A DNA stretch of 64,000 nucleotides from Methylobacterium sp. UNC378MF (GCF_900103195.1 NZ_FMWU01000001.1:62001-126000), one strand, 5' to 3'; positions 52,415-61,350 are shown, counted from the stretch's first letter. Translations and numbers: made by a program. The notes: a model not told the origin generated them from the letters alone.

Positions 52415-53619
52415 TCGCCGCCGCCTTCCGCGTCATGCTCCTCACCCTCCTGCGCGACCGCGCCGCGCTGGTGATGGCCTTCGTGCTGCCGACCGTGATC
52501 TTCTCGATCTTCGCGGCGATCTTCTCCGGGGCGATCGGCGACCGTATCCGCATTCATCTCGGCCTCGCCGATCTGGCCCATACCGCGGCCACCACGCGCC
52601 TCGCCGATGCGCTCGCGGCCGATCCCTCGCTGCGCGTCACGCGGCTGCCCGTGACCGACATCGCCGCCGTGGCCCAGGCGGTGCGTGCGGGCGAGGTCGA
52701 CGTCGCGCTTGTCCTGCGCGGCGATCTGATCGCCGCGCCGTCAGACGCCGCACCCGACGCCGCCGCTCAGCCTGTGGTGCTGATCGAGAACCCCGCCAAG
52801 GCGCTGGCGACGCCGATCGCCCTCGGCCAGCTCCAGCGGGTCCTGAACGAGGCGCTCCCCGACGTGGTCCTGTCGCGGATCGTCGCGGACGTCGAGCGCA
52901 CGGGCAAGATCGGACCCGACGAGCGCCGCTTCCTCGACGAGGCCTTCGCGGAGCAGCGGGCCAAGAAGGAGCCTTTCAGCTTCGCCGCCCTGGTGGAGCG
53001 GCGCAGCACTGCGGCCGGGACCGCCAATGCCCGGGTGAGCTACTATGCCGGCGCGATCACCGCCGTGTTCCTGCTCTTCGCCGCCATGCAGGGGGCGATG
53101 TCCCTGGTCGAGGAGCGCGAGACGGGCCTCGCAGAGCGGTTGATGGCGGGGCCCGGTGGCCTGCCGGTGGTGGTGCTCGGCAAGTTCGCCTTCCTGACGC
53201 TGCAGGGGCTCGTCCAGGCCGGGCTGATCTTCCTGGCCGCCGCTTTGCTCTACGGGGTCGAGATCGGGCCGCACTGGCCGGCCTTCCTGGCCGCCTGCCT
53301 GCTCGTCTCGGCGATGGCCGCGGGCCTCGCGCTCGCGGCCTGCGCGCTCGCAGCCTCCCGCCAGCAGGCCCACCTCGCCTCGACCTTCGGGGTGCTGCTG
53401 CTCTCGGCGGTGGGAGGCTCCATGGTCCCGCGATTCCTGATGCCGCCCTGGCTGCAGGAGGCCGGTTGGCTCACCCCCAATGCCTGGGCGATCGAGGCGT
53501 ATCAGAGCGCGCTGGGCGAGGGCTTCTCCGCCGCCGCCCCGGCACTGGGCGTGCTGGCGGCGCTGACGCTGGGCGGCCTTGGCTTCGCCCTCGCCCTCTC
53601 AGCTCGGCGGACGGCCTAG
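52411..53619 (+). CDS. ABC-2 type exporter permease
   Basis: A 402-residue permease of the ABC-2/YhgE type with helix 1 near 15-35 (RDRAALVMAFVLPTVIFSIF), a periplasmic domain of about 160 residues, then five helices (AGAITAVFLLFAAMQGAMSL; GLVQAGLIFLAAALLYGVEI; LGVLAALTLGGLGFALAL). SLVEERETGLAERLMAGPGG and FLMPPWLQEAGWLTPNAWAI are characteristic of ABC-2 permeases. It pairs with the preceding ATPase. Substrate unknown; the position in the carotenoid operon suggests a lipid or pigment. Confidence 0.9.
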   Translation: MIAAAFRVMLLTLLRDRAALVMAFVLPTVIFSIFAAIFSGAIGDRIRIHLGLADLAHTAATTRLADALAADPSLRVTRLPVTDIAAVAQAVRAGEVDVALVLRGDLIAAPSDAAPDAAAQPVVLIENPAKALATPIALGQLQRVLNEALPDVVLSRIVADVERTGKIGPDERRFLDEAFAEQRAKKEPFSFAALVERRSTAAGTANARVSYYAGAITAVFLLFAAMQGAMSLVEERETGLAERLMAGPGGLPVVVLGKFAFLTLQGLVQAGLIFLAAALLYGVEIGPHWPAFLAACLLVSAMAAGLALAACALAASRQQAHLASTFGVLLLSAVGGSMVPRFLMPPWLQEAGWLTPNAWAIEAYQSALGEGFSAAAPALGVLAALTLGGLGFALALSARRTA

Positions 53620-53647
53620 GGCACAGATCGACCCGGCTTGACCGGGG

Positions 53648-54139
53648 CTATTCCACGTAGACACCGGCTCCGACGAGCGCCTCTGCGCCCGCGACGCGGG
53701 TCGCGCAGACATAGCTCCACTTCACGCTCGGAACCGACTGGCCGGGTTTCGGGAACATGTAGTCGACCCAGCCGGACCCGAAGAGGGTGACGGTATCGAT
53801 GAAGTCCTGGTGGAACGTCTTCCCATCGGCGTCGCGCTCGTGGAGCAGGTCGCGTCCCTCGCGGTTCGGGTGGGCGGCGTTGAACAGGACGACCCCCCGC
53901 AGGTCGACGACGAACAGGTAGACGTCTCCGTACCGCCAGATACTCCCCTTGCGCCGGAACGCATCGAACGCCCGCGGGCCCTCGGACTCCAGGATGTCGG
54001 CCGCCTTGTTGACGAGGGCTTCGATCTCGGCCGCTTGGTGGAGCGGCGGTGGCGCCCGCTGGGCCGTGCCCGGGGCCGTACCCGAGATGACCGCGCCCAT
54101 GACCAGCAGCACGGCCCAGATCAGCAGGGCTCTCGACAT
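53648..54139 (-). CDS. exported single-Cache domain protein
   Basis: A 163-residue protein with a signal peptide (ALLIWAVLLVMGAVISGTAP) and one small Cache domain: ADILESEGPRAFDAFRRKGS, WRYGDVYLFVVDLRGVVLFN, AAHPNREGRDLLHERDADG and GWVDYMFPKPG. Such free periplasmic sCache proteins bind small ligands and may act with membrane receptors. The ATG at 54139 is used because it starts the signal peptide. It is convergent with the ABC permease, 28 bases away, and unlike its carotenoid neighbours. Confidence 0.78.
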   Translation of the reverse strand: MSRALLIWAVLLVMGAVISGTAPGTAQRAPPPLHQAAEIEALVNKAADILESEGPRAFDAFRRKGSIWRYGDVYLFVVDLRGVVLFNAAHPNREGRDLLHERDADGKTFHQDFIDTVTLFGSGWVDYMFPKPGQSVPSVKWSYVCATRVAGAEALVGAGVYVE

Positions 54140-54191
54140 GCCGTCGCCCCATCGCTCAGCGGGTAGCAGGAGAGTCCCCGCGGACGGAGGC

Positions 54192-54491
54192 CTAGGAGTG
54201 CGCCTCGATGCCATGGCCCACTTGCCCGCCACGCTGCCGAAGGTAGACCAGCCAGCTCCGCTTCTGAGGAGGCGGGCCCACCACATTCGGCAGGGCCTCG
54301 AACGCCAGACGGTTTCGGTGCCGCTCGATGATGCGATCGAGGTGCCTCAGCGCAGCGATGCCTTGGCTCGCCATCATGCGGTGCCCCTCGCAGGCGCCCT
54401 TCCTGCCTAAGGAACGGACGATTTCCTCCGCACGAGAGAGGATATTCCGCGCTTCCGCGCAATAAAGCTCCATCTCGGCAAGATCTGGCAT
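54192..54491 (-). CDS. hypothetical helical protein
   Basis: A 99-residue helical protein: AEMELYCAEARNILSRAEEI, VRSLGRKGACEGHRMMASQG and IAALRHLDRIIERHRNRLAF, followed by a proline-containing basic tail (GPPPQKRSWLVYLRQRGG). It looks like a coiled-coil protein. ATG 54491 has TATCC-AGGAT (on the coding strand GGAGGATAAG) just upstream. No homology recognised. Confidence 0.6.
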   Translation of the reverse strand: MPDLAEMELYCAEARNILSRAEEIVRSLGRKGACEGHRMMASQGIAALRHLDRIIERHRNRLAFEALPNVVGPPPQKRSWLVYLRQRGGQVGHGIEAHS

Positions 54492-54503
54492 CTTATCCTC
54501 CGG

Positions 54504-55013
54504 ATGTCTGTTCCTCGAAATCTGATAAAGGAGAGTGAACGTCGGCGCGGCGCATCACCCGTTTGGGTGACCCGGCCTCTCTTCGGATCCCGTCCTCTGC
54601 GCCGTTCCTGCGACGCGGGGCGCACCGCGATCGAGACACACTCCGCGAAGGCCGCGCTCCCGGCATCCCGCCGGCATATCGCCGACGGCAACGATCGCGC
54701 CGCCCGCGACCGGCGGATCGCGGCCAGAGGCGAGATCTTGGCCGGATCCGAAGCTGCGGTGGTGCTCCTCGACGACATCGCCCGCGTCGAGGCGGGGCTC
54801 GCCGAGATCCCGCGGGCCGCGGCGGCCGAAGCCGGCGAGATCCCGGCGCCGCAGGGCAGCGATCGCGGGGCCGTCTCGCGTGGCGCCACGACCTGGGACA
54901 GAGGTGCGGGAGGCGGGAGACTTCGCCGCCGGGAGATCGGCCACTCGCTGACGCGCCTATCTATGCACAGGCGAGCGCCGCCGGTCGGGTGCCGCGACCG
55001 GGTGGCGCGTTGA
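54504..55013 (+). CDS. possible hypothetical protein
   Basis: A 169-residue open frame, ATG at 54504, divergent from the helical protein with 12 bases between start codons, which is tight for two promoters. The middle (AALPASRRHIADGNDRAARD; VVLLDDIARVEAGLAEIPRA) has high third-position GC and amphipathic helices, but the first 50 and last 40 residues look non-coding. A competing frame on the minus strand (54407-54889) is similar in quality. Low confidence. Confidence 0.3.
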   Translation: MSVPRNLIKESERRRGASPVWVTRPLFGSRPLRRSCDAGRTAIETHSAKAALPASRRHIADGNDRAARDRRIAARGEILAGSEAAVVLLDDIARVEAGLAEIPRAAAAEAGEIPAPQGSDRGAVSRGATTWDRGAGGGRLRRREIGHSLTRLSMHRRAPPVGCRDRVAR

Positions 55014-55085
55014 CCCGCCCCGCCCCAGGTCTAGCTTCGCCCTTGCGGGCCATGCCGACTTCGGCCCGGGGAGCCAGCCAGCAGG

Positions 55086-56615
55086 ATGAGCCAGGATTCT
55101 ACGGTCGCCGTCATCGGCAGCGGACTCGGCGGACTCGCGGCCGCATGTGTCGCCGCCGCGCGGGGTCACCGCGTGACGGTCTACGACAAGAATGGCTGGC
55201 TCGGCGGCAAGGCGGCGGTGCTCCACGAGGGTGGCTTCCGCTTCGACATGGGCCCGACCATCCTGACCGTGCCCCGGGTGCTGGAGCGGATCTTCGCGGA
55301 GGCGGGCCGCTCGGTCCACGACTACATGGACCTGCGTCGCCTCGACCCGCAATGGCGCTGCTTCTTCGACGACGGCACCCATATCGACCTGATGCAGGAC
55401 GTCGCGCGCATGGCCGGCGACATGGAGCGCTTCGCCCCCGGCACCGGCGAGGGCTACAAGAAGTTCATCTCGATCTCGGAGCACCTGCACGGCGTCTCGG
55501 AAAAGTTCTTCTTCTGGAAGCCGGTCGAGGACCTGTTCGACACGATCAACCTTCGCGCCAACATGAATCCCGGCACGCTGCGCGACGTTCTGTCCCTGCG
55601 CATGCACGCCTCCGTGGCCTCGACGATCCGCGGCAAGGTCAAGGACGCCCGGCTCGCGCAGATGCTCGACCATTTCGTGCAATATGTCGGCTCCTCGCCC
55701 TACGGCGCGCCGGCGGTGCTCTGCGCCATCGCCCACATGCAGACGGCCGACGGCGTCTGGTACCCGATGGGCGGCACCCGCGCGGTGGCCGAGGGGCTGG
55801 CGAAGCTCGCCCAGGAACTCGGCGCCACCTGCAGGACCGACACCGAGGTGACCGGAATCGAGACCGCCAATGGCGCGGTTCGCGGCGTGCGCACCGCCGA
55901 GGGCGTCACGCCCTTCGACGCGGTGATCTCCAACATGGATTCGGTCCGCACCTACCGCGAGCTCGTCGGCGGCGATGCGGCCAAGGCCTACGCCAAGAAG
56001 AATCCCGAGCCGGCCTGCTCGGGCGTCGTGCTCTATCTCGGCCTGAACAGGCGCTACGAGCACCTGAACCACCACGATTTCGTCTTCTCCCGGGACCCCG
56101 AGGAGGAGTTTGACTACATCTACAACAAGGGCGAACCGGCTCCGGACCCGACCGCCTATCTGGCGGCCCCCTCCTCCACCGATCCGAGCGTCGCGCCGGA
56201 GGGGGGCGAGGCGCTCTACGTCCTCGTGCACACGCCGTATCTGCGCCCGCATCACGATTGGCGTCCGGACGGTCCGCTGTTCCAGAACTACCGCCGGACG
56301 ATCCTCGACAAGCTCAAGCGGACGGGCGGCATGCCGGACCTGGAAGAGCGCATCGTCGTCGAGCGCCACCTGACGCCCCAGGACATCCACGAGCGCTACA
56401 AGGTCCTGAACGGCGCGATCTACGGGCTCGCCTCGCACGGGCGCGTGATGGGCGCGTTCAAGCCCGGCAACCGCTCGCGGCAGGTGCGCGGTCTCTACCT
56501 CGCGGGGGGCGCGGCCCATCCGGGGCCCGGCATGCCGATGGTGATGATGTCGGGCTGGATCGCCGCCGACGCGCATGACCAGGACGCCCGCGGCGCCCTG
56601 CGCGCCTCGGCGTGA
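55086..56615 (+). CDS. phytoene desaturase family FAD enzyme (carotenoid) #2
   Basis: A 509-residue CrtI/CrtN-type enzyme. The FAD fold is VAVIGSGLGGLAAACVAAAR, KNGWLGGKAAVLHEGGFRFD, MGPTILTVP; the C-terminal signature is GLYLAGGAAHPGPGMPMVMM. Its N-terminus is close to CrtN/CrtP-type enzymes (MGPTI). The ATG follows GCAGG. It shares only the family fold with the 49394 enzyme, so the two probably do different steps. It begins the second carotenoid operon, overlapping the acyltransferase by four bases (GTGA). Confidence 0.9.
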   Translation: MSQDSTVAVIGSGLGGLAAACVAAARGHRVTVYDKNGWLGGKAAVLHEGGFRFDMGPTILTVPRVLERIFAEAGRSVHDYMDLRRLDPQWRCFFDDGTHIDLMQDVARMAGDMERFAPGTGEGYKKFISISEHLHGVSEKFFFWKPVEDLFDTINLRANMNPGTLRDVLSLRMHASVASTIRGKVKDARLAQMLDHFVQYVGSSPYGAPAVLCAIAHMQTADGVWYPMGGTRAVAEGLAKLAQELGATCRTDTEVTGIETANGAVRGVRTAEGVTPFDAVISNMDSVRTYRELVGGDAAKAYAKKNPEPACSGVVLYLGLNRRYEHLNHHDFVFSRDPEEEFDYIYNKGEPAPDPTAYLAAPSSTDPSVAPEGGEALYVLVHTPYLRPHHDWRPDGPLFQNYRRTILDKLKRTGGMPDLEERIVVERHLTPQDIHERYKVLNGAIYGLASHGRVMGAFKPGNRSRQVRGLYLAGGAAHPGPGMPMVMMSGWIAADAHDQDARGALRASA

Positions 56616-57469
56616 CGCCGTCGCCGCCATTTCCGCCCCCCGTCGCGGGGGGCGGGAGAGGCACGCGCAGCGCCCCCCTGCCTGCGGTTTCGCCCCGGAT
56701 CCGCGCCTTCATGGTGGCGTGGTTCGAGCGCTACCTGCACCGCCACCTCGATGCCCTGCGGCTGCCCCTCTGGAGCACGCCGCCCACCACGAGCCATCCC
56801 GGCGCCATCGTGGTCTACTGCAACCATCCGGCGTGGTGGGACGCCGCCCTGATCATCGTGCTGGCCGGCCGCCTCTATCCGGACCGCGCGAGCCGTGCCC
56901 CGTTCGACGCCGCGATGCTGGCGCGCTACCGGATCTTCGAGCGGATCGGCGCCTTCGGCGTCGATCTCGACAGCCCGCGCGGGGCGGCGCAGTTCCTGGC
57001 CGCAGCCCGGTCGATCCTGGCGGCGCGGGACGGCATGCTCTGGATCACCGCGCAGGGCCGCTTCGCCGATGCCCGCGCCCGGCCGCTCGCCCTGAGAGCC
57101 GGCGTGGCGCGGCTCGCCGAGATCGCCCCCGATGCCCTGTTCGTCCCGCTCGCCGTGGAATACGCCTTCTGGGACGAGCGCGGCGCCGGGGCCTTTGCGG
57201 CCTTCGGATCCGGGATCGCCGGATCCGAACTCGCCGCACTTCCGCGAGACCAGCGGCTCGCGCGTCTGGAATCCGACCTGACCGCGACCCTGGATCGCCT
57301 GAGCGCCGACGTGATCAGCCGGGAGCCCGGCCGCTTCCGCACCCTGCTCTCCGGCCGGAAGGGCGTCGGCGGCCTCTACGATCTGTGGCGGCGCCTAGCG
57401 GCCCGGCTCACCGGGCGACGCTTCGATCCAGCCCACCGCGCCGCCGGCAGCCAGGATCGCGCCGGGTGA
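56612..57469 (+). CDS. lysophospholipid acyltransferase family protein (CrtO-like candidate)
   Basis: A 285-residue acyltransferase. The catalytic HX4D is in VVYCNHPAWWDAALII; ARYRIFERIGAFGVDLDSPR and ILAARDGMLWITAQGRFADA form the other blocks (TAQGRF at the place of the usual PEG). The GTG at 56612 overlaps the desaturase stop. In staphyloxanthin-type pathways an acyltransferase (CrtO) esterifies the sugar of the carotenoid glycoside; its position between a desaturase and a CrtQ-like glycosyltransferase supports such a role, which remains inference. No signal peptide. Confidence 0.78.
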   Translation: MTPSPPFPPPVAGGGRGTRSAPLPAVSPRIRAFMVAWFERYLHRHLDALRLPLWSTPPTTSHPGAIVVYCNHPAWWDAALIIVLAGRLYPDRASRAPFDAAMLARYRIFERIGAFGVDLDSPRGAAQFLAAARSILAARDGMLWITAQGRFADARARPLALRAGVARLAEIAPDALFVPLAVEYAFWDERGAGAFAAFGSGIAGSELAALPRDQRLARLESDLTATLDRLSADVISREPGRFRTLLSGRKGVGGLYDLWRRLAARLTGRRFDPAHRAAGSQDRAG

Positions 57470-57536
57470 GACCTTCCGCTCGCGCCCGGCCCCGTGCGAT
57501 CCCGTGTCGTGGTGCAAAACCTGCGCGGCGCGGACG

Positions 57537-58673
57537 ATGACCGATTCGATCCTCACGACCCTGGCGCTGACGTGCCTGATCGCCGCCCTCCTGCCGGCCT
57601 TGCTGGCGGCGGTGAACCTCCTGGTCCTGCGCCGGCCCGCACCGGAGGCCGGGACAGGCCTGGTCTCCATCCTGATCCCGGCGCGCAACGAGGCAGGCAA
57701 CATCGACGCGACCGTGCGGGCGGCGCTCGCCAGCACGGCGGTGCCGGTGGAGGTGATCGTCGGCGACGATCACTCCACCGACGCGACCCCGGAGATCGTG
57801 CGCGCCGTCGGTGACCCGCGCCTGCGCCTCGCCTCAGTGCCGGCGCTTCCCGAAGGCTGGACGGGGAAGAACCACGCCTGCAGCCACATGGCCGGGCTCG
57901 CGCGCGGCGACCACCTGCTGTTCATCGACGCCGACGTGCGCCTCGAACCCGAAGCCGCCGCCGCCCTCGCGGCCCGGGCCCGGCGCACCGGCGCGGCCCT
58001 CGTCAGCGGCGTGCCCCGGCAGCGGACAGACACGCTCGGCGAAATGCTGACCGTGCCGATGATCGACTTCCTCCTCCTCGGCTTCCTGCCGGTACCGCTG
58101 ATGCGCCGCCTGCCGGACCCGTCGCTCGGCGCGGCCTGCGGTCAGCTGATCCTGATCGAGCGCGCAGCCTATGCGGCCACCGGAGGCCACACCGCCATCC
58201 GCACCTCGCTGCACGACGGTGTCCGCCTGCCCCGGCTGTTCCGCGCCGCGGGCTACCGGACGGATCTCGTCGCCGCCGCCGCGCTGGCCACCTGCCGGAT
58301 GTATGACGGCTTCGCGCAGGCCTGGGCCGGCTTTTCCAAGAACGCCCACGAGGGCATGGCCACGCCCCGCGCGCTCCCGGTCTGGACTCTCCTGCTCGGC
58401 TTCGGCCAGGTCCTGCCGCCCCTCCTCGTCCTGGCCGGGCTCATCGGGCCGATGCCCGCCGCCGCTCTCGTCCCGGCCGCCCTGGCCTTGGTCCTGTCGC
58501 TGGCGACCCGGACGGCCGTCACGGTGGCGGTCCGGGCGCCCTGGGCGACGATCCCGCTTCATCCGGCGGCGGTCGCGGTGGCTCTGGCGATCCAGTGGAA
58601 CGTGCTCCTGCGTCGCGAACGCGCCGGCGCGGCGACCTGGAAGGGGCGCAGCTATCCGGTGCGCGGCAGCTGA
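57537..58673 (+). CDS. family 2 glycosyltransferase, CrtQ-like
   Basis: A 378-residue membrane glycosyltransferase. N-terminal helix (TLALTCLIAALLPALLAAVN), then VSILIPARNEAGNIDATVRA, VIVGDDHSTDATPEIV, the motif PEGWTGKNHACSHMA, and LLFIDADVRLEPEA (DxD). GWxGKxxAC is typical of CrtQ, which glucosylates C30 carotenoid acids. The C-terminus has three or four helices (PPLLVLAGLIGPMPAAALVP). ATG 57537. It follows the acyltransferase by 67 bases. HpnI-type hopanoid glycosyltransferases have a similar layout and are the alternative. Confidence 0.85.
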   Translation: MTDSILTTLALTCLIAALLPALLAAVNLLVLRRPAPEAGTGLVSILIPARNEAGNIDATVRAALASTAVPVEVIVGDDHSTDATPEIVRAVGDPRLRLASVPALPEGWTGKNHACSHMAGLARGDHLLFIDADVRLEPEAAAALAARARRTGAALVSGVPRQRTDTLGEMLTVPMIDFLLLGFLPVPLMRRLPDPSLGAACGQLILIERAAYAATGGHTAIRTSLHDGVRLPRLFRAAGYRTDLVAAAALATCRMYDGFAQAWAGFSKNAHEGMATPRALPVWTLLLGFGQVLPPLLVLAGLIGPMPAAALVPAALALVLSLATRTAVTVAVRAPWATIPLHPAAVAVALAIQWNVLLRRERAGAATWKGRSYPVRGS

Positions 58674-58858
58674 TCCGCGCGGCCCGAGCGGGATGCGCAA
58701 AGTAGGCCCTCCGCCTCACGCGGCGCAGCGCTCGGCCCCACAGGCGATGCAGCGGCAAAGGGTCGGGGCGGCGCGGGCGCGGTCTGTGCCCGCCGGATCT
58801 TCGCCCCGGATACGGTCATCGAGGCGCGGACTGCCATGTCGCGGCTCAGGCTCGTGCA

Positions 58859-59212
58859 TCAGACGGTCTGAGCCCCTGTCCCGGTCGCTTCGCCCGGCTG
58901 CGTTTCTGCCAGGATCCAGGCGGCGGTATCGCGATCCGCATCGACGACCGGCAGATGCAGGATGATCGGCGTCTCGTAGGGATGACGGGCCTTCAGGGCC
59001 GCCGCCAGCGCGTCCGCCAAGCCCTCGCGGCTCTTGAGGATGGCCGCAACCTCCACGCTACGCTCGACCGCGCCCTTCCAGCTGTAGACGGATTGCATGC
59101 CCGGCAGCACGTTGATGCAGGCGATCAGGCGCTCGCGGACCAGGGCCTCGCCGATGTTGAGCGCCGAGGCGAGGTCGGGAAAGGTGGTGTAGACGAGGAG
59201 CGGACGCTCCAT
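58859..59212 (-). CDS. cutA: divalent-cation tolerance protein CutA
   Basis: A 117-residue trimeric ferredoxin-fold protein: PLLVYTTFPDLASALNIGEA, LVRERLIACINVLPGMQSVY, SWKGAVERSVEVAAILKSRE, and HPYETPIILHLPV. The cysteine in ACIN is the usual metal ligand. ATG 59212. Convergent with the glycosyltransferase (185-base gap without genes). Confidence 0.93.
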   Translation of the reverse strand: MERPLLVYTTFPDLASALNIGEALVRERLIACINVLPGMQSVYSWKGAVERSVEVAAILKSREGLADALAAALKARHPYETPIILHLPVVDADRDTAAWILAETQPGEATGTGAQTV

Positions 59213-59354
59213 GCTATGCCTCCGGTTGGCGTGTGCTCGCGGAGTGGGACGCATGCCGGGCTTGGACGTCAACCCGGCGCCTCGCGCGTCAGATTGGAGC
59301 CGTGACGTGAATTTCGAGGCGATCCCGACGCGCCTGCGCGGCTGCGTCTGATCC

Positions 59355-60122
59355 ATGCCGCGCTTCCATAAGATCGCCTTCGTGGCGAGCCCGACCGGCC
59401 ATGCCCGCGAGGCCGCCGCCGCCCTGATGCGGCGCTACGATCACGTCCCGCCGGAGGAGGCGGACGTCGTCGTGGCACTCGGTGGCGACGGCCTGATGCT
59501 GCAGGTGCTGCACCGCTTCATGGACAATCCGAAACCGATCTACGGGATGAACCGCGGCACGGTCGGCTTCCTGATGAACGAGTTCCGCGACGACGACCTG
59601 CTGGAGCACCTGGAAGCGGCGCAGCGCAGTGTGATCCACCCGCTGGTGATGGACGTGCTCGACACGGAGGGCCGCTCCCACCGGGCGCGGGCGATCAACG
59701 AGGTCTATCTGCTCCGGCAGACACACCAGACCGCCAAGCTGAAGATCGCCGTCGACGGCAACGTCCGGCTCGACTTGCTGATCGCCGACGGCGTGCTCGT
59801 CGCCACCGCGGCGGGCTCGACCGCCTACAACCTGTCGGTCGGCGGCCCGATCCTGCCCTTGGACGCCAAGCTGCTGGCGCTGACGCCGATCTCGGCCTTC
59901 CGCCCGCGGCGCTGGCGCGGCGCGCTCCTGCCGGATTACGCCCGGATCCGGATCGACGTGCTCGACGCGCCCCACCGCCCGGTGGCGGCAGTGGCCGACC
60001 ACACCGAGTTCCGCCGGGTCTGCACGGTGGAGACCTCCCTCGACCGCGCCACCGAACTCGTGCTGCTGCACGATCCCGGCCACAGCCTCGACGAGCGCAT
60101 CCTGCGGGAGCAATTCGGGTGA
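59355..60122 (+). CDS. nadK: NAD kinase
   Basis: A 255-residue enzyme that phosphorylates NAD to [24 protein letters not shown] carries the GGDG motif, [18 protein letters not shown] the NE motif, and [20 protein letters not shown] the conserved STAYN. It lacks the N-terminal extension of the longer family, like other alphaproteobacterial NadK. ATG 59355, divergent from cutA. Confidence 0.94.
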   Translation: MPRFHKIAFVASPTGHAREAAAALMRRYDHVPPEEADVVVALGGDGLMLQVLHRFMDNPKPIYGMNRGTVGFLMNEFRDDDLLEHLEAAQRSVIHPLVMDVLDTEGRSHRARAINEVYLLRQTHQTAKLKIAVDGNVRLDLLIADGVLVATAAGSTAYNLSVGGPILPLDAKLLALTPISAFRPRRWRGALLPDYARIRIDVLDAPHRPVAAVADHTEFRRVCTVETSLDRATELVLLHDPGHSLDERILREQFG

Positions 60123-60607
60123 GCCCGCACATCAGGCCCGCGCAGGTGGCCGACCACGCGGCCATCACCCGCATCATCGTGCCGACCATCCGGGCGGGAG
60201 AGACCTACGCCCTGGACCGCGACCTCAGCCAGGCCGGAGCCCTCGCCTACTGGACAGGTCCTGACCGCGAGACCTTCGTGGCGGAGGACGAGGGGATGGT
60301 GCTCGGCACATACTATCTGCGTGCCAATCAGGCGGGCGGGGGGGCCCATGTCGCCAATTGCGGGTTCATGACCGGAGAGGCCGCTCTGGGCCGAGGGGTC
60401 GCCCGCGCCATGTGCGCGCACGCCCTCGATCGGGCTCGGGCGCGCGGCTTCGCCGCGATGCAATTCAACTTCGTGGTGAGCACCAACGTCCGCGCCGTCC
60501 GGCTCTGGAAGAGCTTCGGCTTCGATGTGGTCGGCCGGCTGCCCGGCGCCTTTCGGCACCCGGAACTCGGAGCGGTCGACGCGCTCGTGATGTTCCGGAC
60601 GCTCTGA
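60119..60607 (+). CDS. GNAT family N-acetyltransferase
   Basis: A 162-residue acetyltransferase: [20 protein letters not shown] at the N-terminus, [20 protein letters not shown], the acetyl-CoA loop in [18 protein letters not shown], and [23 protein letters not shown] at 60119 overlaps the nadK stop by four bases. Acceptor unknown. Confidence 0.88.
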   Translation: MSPHIRPAQVADHAAITRIIVPTIRAGETYALDRDLSQAGALAYWTGPDRETFVAEDEGMVLGTYYLRANQAGGGAHVANCGFMTGEAALGRGVARAMCAHALDRARARGFAAMQFNFVVSTNVRAVRLWKSFGFDVVGRLPGAFRHPELGAVDALVMFRTL

Positions 60608-60619
60608 GGCGCGCCCGGA

Positions 60620-60820
60620 TCAGGGCTGCGAGACCGCGACGAGGTCGCCCTCGCGGATCGCCCGCTCGCCGGTCTTCGTCCGGATCCGGTAGCTCGGCTC
60701 ACCGGTCTGGTCCTCCGGCATGAGCCGCAGAACCTCGAACACCTCAACCTCGCCCGTTTCGCCGGGGATCCCGAGTTGCGGCCGGCAGACACGCTGGCCG
60801 ATCTTGAACTTGTGGGACAT
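60620..60820 (-). CDS. small hypothetical SH3-like protein
   Basis: A 66-residue protein, SHKFKIGQRVCRPQLGIPGE, TGEVEVFEVLRLMPEDQTGE, PSYRIRTKTGERAIREGDLV. The alternating strands resemble a KOW/SH3-like barrel found in small alphaproteobacterial proteins. The ATG follows AGGAG at nine bases. Convergent with the GNAT gene. Confidence 0.7.
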   Translation of the reverse strand: MSHKFKIGQRVCRPQLGIPGETGEVEVFEVLRLMPEDQTGEPSYRIRTKTGERAIREGDLVAVSQP

Positions 60821-60856
60821 GCCGCACTCCTGGAGAGGTGTTGCTGCCGTCGCGGC

Positions 60857-61225
60857 TCAGCGCTTCTTCTGAGCCTTCGCCTTGCGAGCGAGATAGCGCG
60901 CATCGCGCTGGGCCTTCTGCTCGGCCTGCAGGGCCTTGGCGCGCTCCTGGGCCGCCAGCTGCTCGGCGTGCTTGCGCTCGATCTCCGCCAGACGCTCGGC
61001 CTCGGCGAGGGCGGCGGCGCGCTCGATCTCGGCCTGACGCTGGGCGGCGCGTTCGGCTGCACGGGCCTCGCGGGCATCGACCACGGCGCGGCGGGCCGAC
61101 TGGCGGGCAAGGACGGCCGGGTCATCGGCGGATGGGCGCGCCCGGAACCGGGCCAGCATCTCGGACCGCGCCTTGGCAGCGGTCTCGAGGCGATCGACGA
61201 CACCTTGCTTGTTCAAAAAGCTCAC
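60857..61225 (-). CDS. basic coiled-coil protein (DUF6481-like)
   Basis: A 122-residue, highly charged helical protein: SFLNKQGVVDRLETAAKARS, EMLARFRARPSADDPAVLAR, then a long Ala/Glu/Arg/Lys helix (AERAAQRQAEIERAAALAEA). It resembles the DUF6481 family found next to cold-shock genes. GTG 61225 (after AGGAGTG, five or six bases) is preferred to the GTG two codons upstream (61231), which lies too close to the ribosome site. It is downstream of cspA on the same strand, beyond a hairpin. Confidence 0.75.
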   Translation of the reverse strand: MSFLNKQGVVDRLETAAKARSEMLARFRARPSADDPAVLARQSARRAVVDAREARAAERAAQRQAEIERAAALAEAERLAEIERKHAEQLAAQERAKALQAEQKAQRDARYLARKAKAQKKR

Positions 61226-61301
61226 AGACACTCCTGGATCGGGCGGGGCACAGGCCGTGGCCCATAGAGGGGAAGGCGGGGACGGGATTGCAGATACAGA
61301 A

Positions 61302-61327
61302 GAAGCCGCTCCGAGGGGAGCGGCTTC
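61302..61327 (-). terminator. cspA terminator
   Basis: On the minus strand: GAAGCCGCTCC-CCTC-GGAGCGGCTTC followed by TTCTGTATCTGC. An 11-base perfect stem with a four-base loop and a pyrimidine-rich tail, 24 bases after the cspA stop. The best intrinsic-terminator candidate in the window. Confidence 0.75.
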
Positions 61328-61350
61328 GGAAGGAACGCTTTGGACGGCGA

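Noticed and set aside
54957..56630. 557-codon open frame antisense to the second desaturase
   Set aside because: It is an Arg/His/Val-rich mirror of a strongly supported FAD enzyme.
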